Below, piece after piece: positions 22,967-29,678 of a stretch of 34,846 bases of DNA. Below the pieces are notes generated by a model. The model was not told the DNA's origin and ran no database searches. It saw only the letters and a program-made list of their open reading frames with translations. The position numbers were made by a program, and so were the translations under genes. Every line of letters begins with the position of its first letter. The stretch's first letter is position 1. This stretch comes from CAXSEF01 sp964236585 (GTDB taxonomy: Bacteria > Pseudomonadota > Alphaproteobacteria > Acetobacterales > Acetobacteraceae): the NCBI GenBank assembly GCA_964236585.1, contig CAXSFE010000024.1, positions 1-34,846 of the forward strand, given 5' to 3'.

Positions 22967-24763
22967 ATGCCGAGCGCCCCCGCCGTCCGCCGCGTCGTCC
23001 TGGTGCTGGGCATGCACCGCAGCGGCACCTCGGCGCTCAGCCACGCCGTGCACCTGCTCGGCGCCCGCGGGCCGGCCACCCCGATGCCGCCCGGCCCGGA
23101 CAACCCGCGCGGCTTCTGGGAGTCCGCCGTCGTCGCGTCGCTCAACGACGAGATCCTGGCGGCCGGGGGCTCCGGCTGGGCCGACTGGCAGCGGTTCGAG
23201 CCGGCGCGCATCCCGCCCGCGGCACGCGCCCGGCTGGACGGGCGCATCGCAGCGGCGCTGGAGGGCGAGTTCGAGGGCGCGAGCCTGCTGGTGCTGAAGG
23301 ACCCGCGGCTGTCCAGGCTGCTGCCGGTCTGGCTGCCCGTGCTGGCCAGGCAGGGGGTCGCGCCGTGCGCGCTGCTCGCGCTGCGCCATCCGGCGGCGGT
23401 CGCGCAGTCGCTCGCGCGCCGCAACGGCTTTGCCCCCGCGCTCTCGGTGCTGCTCTGGCTGCGCCACATGCTCGACGCCGAGCGCGACACGCGGGGCCTG
23501 CCGCGCGCCGTCGTCTCCTTCGAGGCACTGCAGCGGGACTGGCGCGGCACGCTGCTCCAGGCGGGCGAGCGCCTCGGGGTGTCCTGGCCGCGCGGGCCGC
23601 ACGAGGTGGACGCCGCGTTCCTGGACCGCAGGTCGCCCGACCCGGAGACCGGCCCCGAGACCGGCTCCGCCTACGCCGAGGTCTGGAGCCGCCACGCCTG
23701 GCAGGCGCTGCGCGCGCTGGAGCGGGGCGAGGCGGCGGAGGGCGTGCTCGACCAGGTGCGCGGCCAGTTCGAGGACGCCTGCCGCCTGTTCGCCGCAGTG
23801 CCCCCACCGGCCAGGACGCCCGCGCCCGCGTCGCGGCAGGCGAACCCCGCGACGGCGCAGCCCGGACCGGACGCGCCGCGCCAGGCGGCCGCATCGGGTC
23901 CGGCGCCGCACACCCCGCGTCCGCGGCGCCCCGCCCTCGGCACGGTGACCCTGTGCGCCGCCGACTCCAGCCGCGTCGAGCTGAGCGCGCGCGCCCTCGG
24001 CCTGTGCGTCGCGCGGTGCGACTTCGCCGACGCCGTCCTGTTTTCGGACCAGGCGCCCGACTGTCCCGTCCGCGTGCAGCCCATCGCCAGGATGGCCTCG
24101 CGTGCGGACTACTCCGCCTTCCTGCTCGACGGCCTCGTCCACCATGTCGCGACCGGCCACGTGCTGGTGGTGCAGTGGGACGGCTACGTGGTGGACCCGC
24201 TCGCCTGGGACGACGCGTTCCTCGGCTACGACTACGTCGGCGCGCGCTGGGGCTGGCACCCGGCAGGGTCGGACGTCGGCAACGGCGGCTTCTCGCTGCG
24301 CTCCCGCCGGCTGCTGGAGGCGCTGCAGCACCCCCGCTTCCGCCGGGACCGCGAGCAGCCCACCGCGCCCGAGGACGAGCTGATCTGCCGGACCTGGCGC
24401 CCGGTGCTGGAGCGCGAGCATGCGATCCGCTTCGCGCCCCCCGCCGTCGCCGACCGCTTCGCCCACGAGCGCACCCCGCCCCGCGGCCCGACCTTCGGCT
24501 TCCACGGCCTGTTCAACCTGTGGCGCCACCTCGACGACGCCGAACTGGCCGCGCTGCTGCCCCTGCTACCGCCCGACGTGAGGCGCGGGCGCGAATTCGC
24601 GGAGCTGGCCGCAACGTGCCTCCTGCAACGCCCGGCCTCGCTGGACGCCCTGGCCGCGTCCTGGCGCAGCGTGCAGTCGCCGGAGCACATCCGGGCCGCG
24701 CTCGCCGGCCTGCTGGCGCCCGGCGACCTGGCGGCCGGACTGCGCGCCCTTGGCGTGGCCTGA
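22967..24763 (+). CDS. Fusion: sulfotransferase-family domain plus DUF5672
   Basis: A 598-residue two-domain protein. Residues 1 to about 280 form a sulfotransferase-type domain: the P-loop-like PAPS motif GMHRSGTSAL at 15-24, the 5' block MPPGPDNPRGFWES, then LLVLKDPRLSRLLPVWLP and RHPAAVAQSLARRNGF. These match bacterial sulfotransferase-family proteins found in glycosylation loci. A Pro/Ala-rich linker follows (about 285-320). Residues from about 325 to 530 match DUF5672, a putative glycosyltransferase-like domain: VQWDGYVVDPLAWDDAFLGY, DYVGARWGW, VGNGGFSLRSRRLLEAL, then EDELICRTWRP and FGFHGLFNLWRHL. It is likely cytoplasmic and modifies a saccharide, possibly adding sugar and sulfate. ATG 22967 has GGGAGG upstream. 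The frame is open further upstream, but that region is poor. Confidence 0.87.
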   Translation: MPSAPAVRRVVLVLGMHRSGTSALSHAVHLLGARGPATPMPPGPDNPRGFWESAVVASLNDEILAAGGSGWADWQRFEPARIPPAARARLDGRIAAALEGEFEGASLLVLKDPRLSRLLPVWLPVLARQGVAPCALLALRHPAAVAQSLARRNGFAPALSVLLWLRHMLDAERDTRGLPRAVVSFEALQRDWRGTLLQAGERLGVSWPRGPHEVDAAFLDRRSPDPETGPETGSAYAEVWSRHAWQALRALERGEAAEGVLDQVRGQFEDACRLFAAVPPPARTPAPASRQANPATAQPGPDAPRQAAASGPAPHTPRPRRPALGTVTLCAADSSRVELSARALGLCVARCDFADAVLFSDQAPDCPVRVQPIARMASRADYSAFLLDGLVHHVATGHVLVVQWDGYVVDPLAWDDAFLGYDYVGARWGWHPAGSDVGNGGFSLRSRRLLEALQHPRFRRDREQPTAPEDELICRTWRPVLEREHAIRFAPPAVADRFAHERTPPRGPTFGFHGLFNLWRHLDDAELAALLPLLPPDVRRGREFAELAATCLLQRPASLDALAASWRSVQSPEHIRAALAGLLAPGDLAAGLRALGVA

Positions 24764-24780
24764 TGCCCAGGGCCGGTCAG

Positions 24781-24907
24781 GCAAGCAAGGTTGAGGCTCT
24801 GCCTCAAACTCCGCCAAAGGCAAGCCTTTGGAATCCAATTCTTAAGTAAAGGGCTTCCACAGGGCTCGGCCCTTTGGCGGGTCCGGGCAGAGCCCGGCCT
24901 TGCTTGC
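24781..24907. repeat. Modular hairpin repeat, copy E
   Basis: A 127 bp copy with perfect 10-bp ends GCAAGCAAGG and CCTTGCTTGC. Hairpins in order: TTGAGGC-TCT-GCCTCAA, CCAAAGGC/GCCTTTGG, centre CTTAAG, AGGGC/GCCCT and CCGGGC-AGA-GCCCGG. It lies between two genes on the same strand and is inverted relative to copies C and F. Confidence 0.88.
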
Positions 24908-24987
24908 TGACAGGTCGGTGCCGCGGGCTTGCACCCGCGCCGCGGCCATGGTCGGTGTCCCTGCGGCCACGGACGAGATGACGGTCG

Positions 24988-25911
24988 ATGCACAGGTTGG
25001 CGGGGTATGGGCTTGTGCTCGCGGCGGTCGCGGCCGCCGGCGCGCTCGCGTGGCTCCATGTCCCGGACAGGCCTCGCGCTGCGCTTGAGGCGCAGTACGC
25101 CGGGCCGCCCTCGGTGTTCCTCGACGTCCTGGGCGTCCGGCTGCACGTGCGCGACACCGGGCCCCGTTCGGCCCCCGCGGTGATCCTCCTGCACGGCTTC
25201 GCCGCCAGCCTGCACACGTGGGAGTCCTGGGCGCACGACCTGGAGCGGGACCACAGGGTCGTGCGCTACGACATGCCGGGCTTCGGGCTGACCGGCGCAG
25301 ACCCCTCCGGCGACTACACGGACGCCCGCGCCACAGCAGTCCTGCTCGCGCTGATGGACCGCCTCGGTGTGGCGCGCGCGAGCCTGGTCGGCCACTCGAT
25401 GGGCGGGCGCATCGCCTGGACCTTCGCGGCGCTGCACCCGGAGCGCGTGGACAGGCTGGTGCTGGTGTCGCCCGACGGCTTCGCGAGCCCGGAGCTGGGC
25501 TACAACGAGACGCCGCACGTGCCGCTGCTGATGCGCGCGCTGCCGTATGTGCTGCCGACGTCGCTGCTGCGGGCCTCCCTGGTCCCGGCCTACGCGAACC
25601 CGGCCCTGGTCACCGACGCGCTGTTCGCGCGCTACCGCGACATGATGCTGGCGCCGGGCGTGCGCCGCGCGATCGTCGCGCGGATGGGCCAGCAGGTGCT
25701 GGCGGACCCGGTGCCGCTGCTCGGGCGGATCGAGGCGCCGACCCTGCTGCTGTGGGGCGAGCAGGACCGCATGATCCCGTTCGCGAACTCCACCGACTAC
25801 CTGCGCGCCCTGCCGCATGCCAGCCTCGCGGCCCTGCCGGGCGTCGGCCACATCGCGCAGGAGGAGGCGCCGGACAGCGTGGCCCTCGTGCGGGCGTTCC
25901 TGGACCGGTGA
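24988..25911 (+). CDS. Alpha/beta hydrolase with N-terminal membrane anchor
   Basis: A 307-residue protein. An N-terminal hydrophobic helix (LAGYGLVLAAVAAAGALAWL) serves as signal or anchor, so the enzyme is probably periplasmic or membrane-attached. The hydrolase core has the oxyanion strand VILLHGFAAS, the nucleophile elbow LVGHSMGGRIAW, the acid in WGEQDRMIPF and the His in LPGVGHIAQEEAP, so the triad is complete. The family includes esterases, lipases, haloperoxidases and C-C hydrolases; the cap region (FASPELGYNETPHVPLLMRA) does not identify the substrate to me. ATG 24988 is the only start that keeps the complete anchor; no strong Shine-Dalgarno is visible. Repeat copies E and F flank the gene on both sides, so it is probably a single-gene transcription unit. 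Confidence 0.9.
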   Translation: MHRLAGYGLVLAAVAAAGALAWLHVPDRPRAALEAQYAGPPSVFLDVLGVRLHVRDTGPRSAPAVILLHGFAASLHTWESWAHDLERDHRVVRYDMPGFGLTGADPSGDYTDARATAVLLALMDRLGVARASLVGHSMGGRIAWTFAALHPERVDRLVLVSPDGFASPELGYNETPHVPLLMRALPYVLPTSLLRASLVPAYANPALVTDALFARYRDMMLAPGVRRAIVARMGQQVLADPVPLLGRIEAPTLLLWGEQDRMIPFANSTDYLRALPHASLAALPGVGHIAQEEAPDSVALVRAFLDR

Positions 25912-25924
25912 CGGCGTATCGCAA

Positions 25925-26052
25925 GCAAGCAAGGCCGGGCTCTGCCCGGACCCGCCAAAGGGCCGAGCCCTTTGGAAACCCTATACTTAAGGAATGGATT
26001 CCAAAGGCTCGGCCTTTGGCGGAGTTTGAGGCAGAGCCTCAACCTTGCTTGC
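25925..26052. repeat. Modular hairpin repeat, copy F
   Basis: A 128 bp copy with the same 10-bp ends as copy E. Hairpins: CCGGGC-TCT-GCCCGG, CCAAAGGGC/GCCCTTTGG, centre CTTAAG, CCAAAGGC/GCCTTTGG and TTGAGGC-AGA-GCCTCAA. It fills the gap between convergent hydrolase and carotenoid oxygenase genes. Confidence 0.88.
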
Positions 26053-26055
26053 TTC

Positions 26056-27501
26056 CTACGCGACGCCCTCCGGCGCCGCCGGGAACCAGTTCCCGTGGAA
26101 CCCCGGCGGGATCCTGTGCGGCAGCCGGACCGTGGCGACCGGCGGCGCCTCGAACGCGCGCGCGTCGAGGATCGCCAGCTCGGTGGTCTGGCTCGGCGTG
26201 TCGATGACCAGGCCCATGAGCCAGCCCTCGTCTTCCGCGGCCTCGGCGTGTGCCGGCACGAACACGAACTCGCCCGGCACGCGGCCCTCGCCGAACTCGT
26301 GGACGCGGCGGCCGCCGGTCTCCAGGTCGTGCTTGTAGAGCCGCGTGGCGCCGGCGAGCTGCGGGTCGCCGTCGGGTGGCACGGACACCGTGTAGATGTG
26401 GCGGTGGGGCCGGCCGAAGCGCCGCTCGTCGATGCGCGGGAACTCCTGTGGCGTGGGATCGACCACGCGCCGCTTGATGCGCCGCGTCGCAGGGTCCACC
26501 AGCCAGCGCTCGAGCCGGCCCAGCGCGTCGAGGCCGGTGCCGGTCGAGGCGAACATCGTGTCGTAGGCGATCACGTCGAGCACCACCCGGCCGTCCGCGT
26601 CGTCGAAGGCGTTGGCCACGTGAAACACGAAGCACGGCTCGACGTCGCACCAGATCAGGCCGGCCGCGTCGCCGTCGCGCGGCAGCAGGCCGACGCGGGC
26701 GCGGTGCGCGGGGTTCCAGCGGAACGGGAACGTCTGGCCGGCGAGCACGGCGCGCATGGAGAACGTCACCGGCAGGTCCAGCACCACGACGAAGCGCGCG
26801 GTGATCGCGCAGTCGTGGATGCACGGGCCGTGCTCGACCGGGATCGCGACGTCGCGCACCACGCGGCCGGCCGCGGACACGACGACGTGGCGCACGGCGT
26901 TCCAGACGCTGCCGTCGTAGGCGATCGCGTGGTGCTCGCCGGTGAGCGGGTCGCGGTGCGGGTGCCCGCTGAACGAGCCTGCGAGCGTGCCGCCGAACGG
27001 CTCGTAGCGCTGCTCCTCCAGCGTGTCGGACAGCTCGACGGGAAAGCTGCCCGCCTCCACCAGGGCGAAGGCGCGGCCGCCGATGTCGACGACGTTGGTG
27101 TTGACGGTGTCGTTGCGCCCGCGCCGCGGCCCCGGCGCCGCCTCGCGGCCGAGCGCCGCTGCCGCCAGGCGGGAGCGGATCCATCGGTTGCGGTACCACA
27201 GCGCCCGGCCGCCGCTCAGCGCCAGGCCGTGCACCATGCCGTCGCCGAGGAACCAGTGGTGGCCCGCGGGGTCGGGCCGCACCGGGTTCGCCCCCATCCT
27301 GAGATAGCGCCCGTCCAGCCCCGCCGGGATCGACCCGGTCACCGCGAGGTCCTCCAGCGTCAGCTCCGCCGGCATCGGCGCGTGGATGCCGACGAGGAAG
27401 GGGCTCTCGGACCGCGGAAGCCGCCTGCGGTTCCACGCCGCGACGAACTCGACTCCCCCCTCGACCGCCGCGCGGAGGGCTGACTGGACGGGGTTCGGCA
27501 T
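26056..27501 (-). CDS. Carotenoid oxygenase (RPE65/CCD family)
   Basis: A 481-residue non-haem iron dioxygenase of the carotenoid cleavage family. Conserved blocks are GRYLRMGANPVRPDPAGHHW, FLGDGMVHGLAL, NTNVVDIGGRAFALVEAG and the four iron-ligand His regions: SGHPHRDP, EHGPCIHDCAIT, CFVFHVANAFDD and PPGFHGNWFP at the C-terminus. All four His are present, so activity is likely. These enzymes split polyene or stilbene double bonds; lignostilbene and apocarotenoid substrates are both possible, and no carotenoid genes are nearby to decide. ATG 27501 follows CCGGAGA. No signal peptide. The stop lies 3 bp beyond repeat copy F, which separates it from the convergent hydrolase. Confidence 0.93.
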   Translation of the reverse strand: MPNPVQSALRAAVEGGVEFVAAWNRRRLPRSESPFLVGIHAPMPAELTLEDLAVTGSIPAGLDGRYLRMGANPVRPDPAGHHWFLGDGMVHGLALSGGRALWYRNRWIRSRLAAAALGREAAPGPRRGRNDTVNTNVVDIGGRAFALVEAGSFPVELSDTLEEQRYEPFGGTLAGSFSGHPHRDPLTGEHHAIAYDGSVWNAVRHVVVSAAGRVVRDVAIPVEHGPCIHDCAITARFVVVLDLPVTFSMRAVLAGQTFPFRWNPAHRARVGLLPRDGDAAGLIWCDVEPCFVFHVANAFDDADGRVVLDVIAYDTMFASTGTGLDALGRLERWLVDPATRRIKRRVVDPTPQEFPRIDERRFGRPHRHIYTVSVPPDGDPQLAGATRLYKHDLETGGRRVHEFGEGRVPGEFVFVPAHAEAAEDEGWLMGLVIDTPSQTTELAILDARAFEAPPVATVRLPHRIPPGFHGNWFPAAPEGVA

Positions 27502-27673
27502 GGATCGCGGTCTCCGGCGATGTCGTGTCACGTCTGCTCCCGCACCGTAGCGGTCCGCCGGGCGCACGTCGTGCCCCCCCCGTCCGGGCCGGCGCACGGC
27601 CAGCGTCCCTGGAACGGGCCCCGCCGCCTCCCATTTGGAGAGGCCTCGGGATCGGCAAGGCCGGAGGGCGACC

Positions 27674-27937
27674 ATGGCGAGCGGATGGGCCCCGGACGGG
27701 GCGGTGCAGGACCAGATCGACGACACCGTGTCGGACGGGGTCATGCGGGCTCGCGCGCGCATGCCGGCCGGCGAGGGCGAGGCCCACTGCGTGGCGTGCG
27801 GCGAGGACATCCCCGAAGCGCGCCGCCGCGCGCTCCCCGGCGTGCGCACCTGCGTCGCCTGCCAGTCGGAGCGCGACAGCCGCCCGGTCAGCTTCGGGTT
27901 CAACCGCCGGGGCAGCAAGGACAGCCAGCTTCGCTAG
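27674..27937 (+). CDS. DksA/TraR-family C4 zinc-finger protein
   Basis: An 87-residue protein of the short TraR/YbiI type. The C4 zinc finger is CVACGEDIPEARRRALPGVR followed by TCVACQ, with both CxxC pairs, and is characteristic of the DksA/TraR family. The N-terminal part (MASGWAPDGAVQDQIDDTVS...) is much shorter than the DksA coiled coil. TraR-type proteins bind the RNA polymerase secondary channel and alter initiation, and are often carried by phages or mobile elements. ATG 27674 has GGAGGG upstream. Divergent from the carotenoid oxygenase gene. A 140 bp repeat follows, so it could be single-gene accessory cargo. Confidence 0.88.
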   Translation: MASGWAPDGAVQDQIDDTVSDGVMRARARMPAGEGEAHCVACGEDIPEARRRALPGVRTCVACQSERDSRPVSFGFNRRGSKDSQLR

Positions 27938-27972
27938 AGGCCACCCTGGGTCTGGCGCCTTCCGGTCGCGGC

Positions 27973-28112
27973 AGGAAGGCAATAATCTTCTTTTTCTGAA
28001 GAAAAAGAAGCAAAAAGACTTTGCCCAGGAGGTCACGGGCTCCCGGCCGGCGCCGGACTCTTACGGGCAAAAGTTCTTTGGTTCTTTCTTTCAAGAAAGA
28101 ACATGCTTCCTG
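27973..28112 (+). mobile_element. 140-bp inverted-end repeat, copy R3
   Basis: A 140 bp copy in the same orientation as R1, with CAGGAAG at 27973-27979 and CTTCCTG at 28106-28112 and both internal hairpins intact. It stands between the zinc-finger gene and the split hydratase operon. The 220 bp that follow (28113-28332) hold no supported gene and should contain the operon promoter, which I could not pinpoint. Confidence 0.8.
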
Positions 28113-28332
28113 CTTGTCGTAGCGTCTGGGAACCGAGCCGGGTGGAGGTCCACGACGGCCCCCGGGCGCGCCCGCCCGCCGGGCCTGCTCCAACCCGGGA
28201 TGGCCGGCCTCCGTGTTCCGCGCCATGCTGCCGGCGGCACCGCCGAGGGCGCGGGGCGACGCTGCAGGGCGTTCCGCCCGGCCCGGGTGACAGCCCGCGG
28301 CGCCGACCACCGGCCAGCCAGGAGGCACCCCG

Positions 28333-28695
28333 TTGCCCGACTCCGACCATCCCGCGCCGCGTGCCGGCAACGAGGACCACCCGGGCCGCGCGCACCACGA
28401 CCTCGGCGGCGTGTCGCGCTACCTGTGCGCGCCGGTCGACACGGGGCCGCACGCGCTCACGGACTTCGACCGTCGGGTGGACGCCCTGCGCCAGCTCCTG
28501 TCGGCCAAGGGCCTGATGAGCGTGGACGAGCTGCGCCGCGGCATCGAGGCGATCCCGGAGGCCGAGTACCACGCCCTGTCCTACTACGGGCGCTGGATGC
28601 GCTCGATCGCCGCGACCCTGCTGCGCCGCGGCGTCATCGGCGAGGCGGAGCTGTGCGCGATGCTGGCCGACGCCGGCGCGGGCAGGCCGTGCTGA
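28333..28695 (+). CDS. Nitrile hydratase-superfamily beta N-half (SCNase beta/TNHase-like subunit)
   Basis: A 120-residue protein matching only the N-terminal half of nitrile hydratase beta: after a short polar leader, TDFDRRVDALRQLLSAKGLM, then SVDELRRGIEAIPEAEYHAL and YYGRWMRSIAATLLRRGVI. The Arg in DELRR corresponds to the conserved active-site Arg of the NHase beta subunit (Arg52 in known enzymes). In ordinary NHases this segment is fused to the SH3-like half; here it is separate, as in thiocyanate hydrolase (scnB) and toyocamycin nitrile hydratase. The start is TTG 28333 with a perfect AGGAGG 7 nt before it. The stop overlaps the next gene's GTG start by 7 nt. The first gene of a three-gene coupled operon. 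Confidence 0.88.
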   Translation: MPDSDHPAPRAGNEDHPGRAHHDLGGVSRYLCAPVDTGPHALTDFDRRVDALRQLLSAKGLMSVDELRRGIEAIPEAEYHALSYYGRWMRSIAATLLRRGVIGEAELCAMLADAGAGRPC

Positions 28696-28970
28696 TCGCG
28701 GCGGGCGCCAGGGTGCGGGTGCGCGACGCCTGGCCGGAGCTGGACGGGCCGGCGCATGTCCGCACCCCGCACTACCTGCGCGGCCGGACCGGCACGGTGC
28801 TGCGCCACCTGGGCGACTTCCCCGACCCAGGGGAGCTCGCCTTCAACCGGCCGGCGCCGCTGCTGCCGCTGTACCACGTCGGCTTCGGCCTCGCCGGCCT
28901 GTGGGGCGGGCAGGGCGCGGACACGCTGCTGGCCGAGATCTACGGCCCGTGGCTGGAGGAGGCGCCTTGA
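28689..28970 (+). CDS. Nitrile hydratase-superfamily beta C-half, SH3-like subunit
   Basis: A 93-residue protein equal to the C-terminal SH3-like domain of nitrile hydratase beta: ARVRVRDAWPELDGPAHVRT, PHYLRGRTGTVLRHLGDFPD, then LLPLYHVGFGLAGLWG and a final acidic helix ending GPWLEEAP. The HVRTP Arg corresponds to the second conserved beta-subunit Arg (Arg157 in NHase). Start GTG 28689 overlaps the previous gene by 7 nt, and its own stop overlaps the next start as TTGA. It corresponds to the scnA position in thiocyanate hydrolase operons. It probably forms a heterotrimer with its two neighbours and shapes the cobalt active-site pocket. Confidence 0.88.
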   Translation: MLIAAGARVRVRDAWPELDGPAHVRTPHYLRGRTGTVLRHLGDFPDPGELAFNRPAPLLPLYHVGFGLAGLWGGQGADTLLAEIYGPWLEEAP

Positions 28971-29548
28971 CCCCGGTCGAGGCGCAGGGCGAGGCGCTGC
29001 TGGCGGCGGTGGAGGCGCTGCTGGCGCAGGCGGGGGTCGTGACGCCGGCCGAGATCGAGGCGCGCATCGCGCTCACCGACCGGGCGTCGCCGGCGCAGGG
29101 GGCGCGCATGGTGGCGAGGGCCTGGACCGACCCCGGCTACCGCGCGCTGCTGCTGGCCGACGGGGCGCAGGCCGCGGAGGCGCTGGGCATTGCGATGCGC
29201 GGGCTGCCGCCGCTCGGCGTGCTGGAGAACCGGCCGGGGCTGCACCACCTCGTCGTGTGCACGCTGTGCAGCTGCTACCCGCGCGCGGTGCTGGGCTACC
29301 CGCCGTTCTGGTTCAAGTCGGCGGGCTACCGGGCGCGGGCGGTGCGCGACCCGCGCGGCGTGCTGGCGGAGTGGGGCACCGTGCTCCCGGCCGGGACCGA
29401 GCTGCGCGTGGTGGACAGCACCGCGGACTACCGCTGGATGGTGCTGCCGGTGCGGCCGGACGGCACAGAAGGCTGGACGGAGGACAGGCTGGCCGGGCTG
29501 GTCCGCGAAGGCGACATGATCGGGGTCAGCGTGCCGACGGCGGCCTGA
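28967..29548 (+). CDS. Cobalt-type hydratase catalytic subunit (NHase alpha/SCNase gamma)
   Basis: A 193-residue metal-binding subunit of the nitrile hydratase superfamily. The metal claw is VVCTLCSCYPRAVLGYPPFW: CTLCSC with Thr in second position marks the cobalt type, and the second and third Cys are normally oxidised to sulfinic and sulfenic acids. The following SAGYRARAVRDPRGVLAEWG and GTEGWTEDRLAGLVREGDMI are conserved. The residue after CYP is Arg, while typical nitrile hydratases have Trp; as I recall, thiocyanate hydrolases also have CYPR. Start TTG 28967 has a strong GGAGGAGG upstream and overlaps the previous stop. No activator (P14K/NhlE type) or cobalt transporter gene is in the window. 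Substrate (thiocyanate or a nitrile) is undecided. Confidence 0.92.
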   Translation: MTPVEAQGEALLAAVEALLAQAGVVTPAEIEARIALTDRASPAQGARMVARAWTDPGYRALLLADGAQAAEALGIAMRGLPPLGVLENRPGLHHLVVCTLCSCYPRAVLGYPPFWFKSAGYRARAVRDPRGVLAEWGTVLPAGTELRVVDSTADYRWMVLPVRPDGTEGWTEDRLAGLVREGDMIGVSVPTAA

Positions 29549-29550
29549 AG

Positions 29551-29678
29551 GCAAGCAAGGCCAGGGGCTCTGCCCCTGGACCCCGCCAAGGGAAGCCCCT
29601 TGGATGGCTTCCCTCAAGTCAAGGGATCAAAGGGTCCTCGGACCCTTTGCGGGTCCAGGGCAGAGCCCTGGCCTTGCC
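29551..29678. repeat. Modular hairpin repeat, copy G
   Basis: A copy that starts GCAAGCAAGG directly after the hydratase operon. Hairpins: CCAGGGGC-TCT-GCCCCTGG, CCAAGGGG/CCCCTTGG, centre CTCAAG, AAAGGGTC/GACCCTTT and CCAGGGC-AGA-GCCCTGG, ending GGCCTTGCC beside the stop of the convergent next gene. Confidence 0.85.

Noticed and set aside
28333..28970. Split hydratase beta gene as a frameshifted pseudogene
   Set aside because: Both halves have proper starts, ribosome-binding signals or coupling overlaps, and the split falls at the same domain boundary as in known three-subunit enzymes; a sequencing error remains a formal alternative.
21359..29678. Repeat arrays considered as CRISPR
   Set aside because: Copies are kilobases apart, internally palindromic and lack regular spacers; no cas genes are present.
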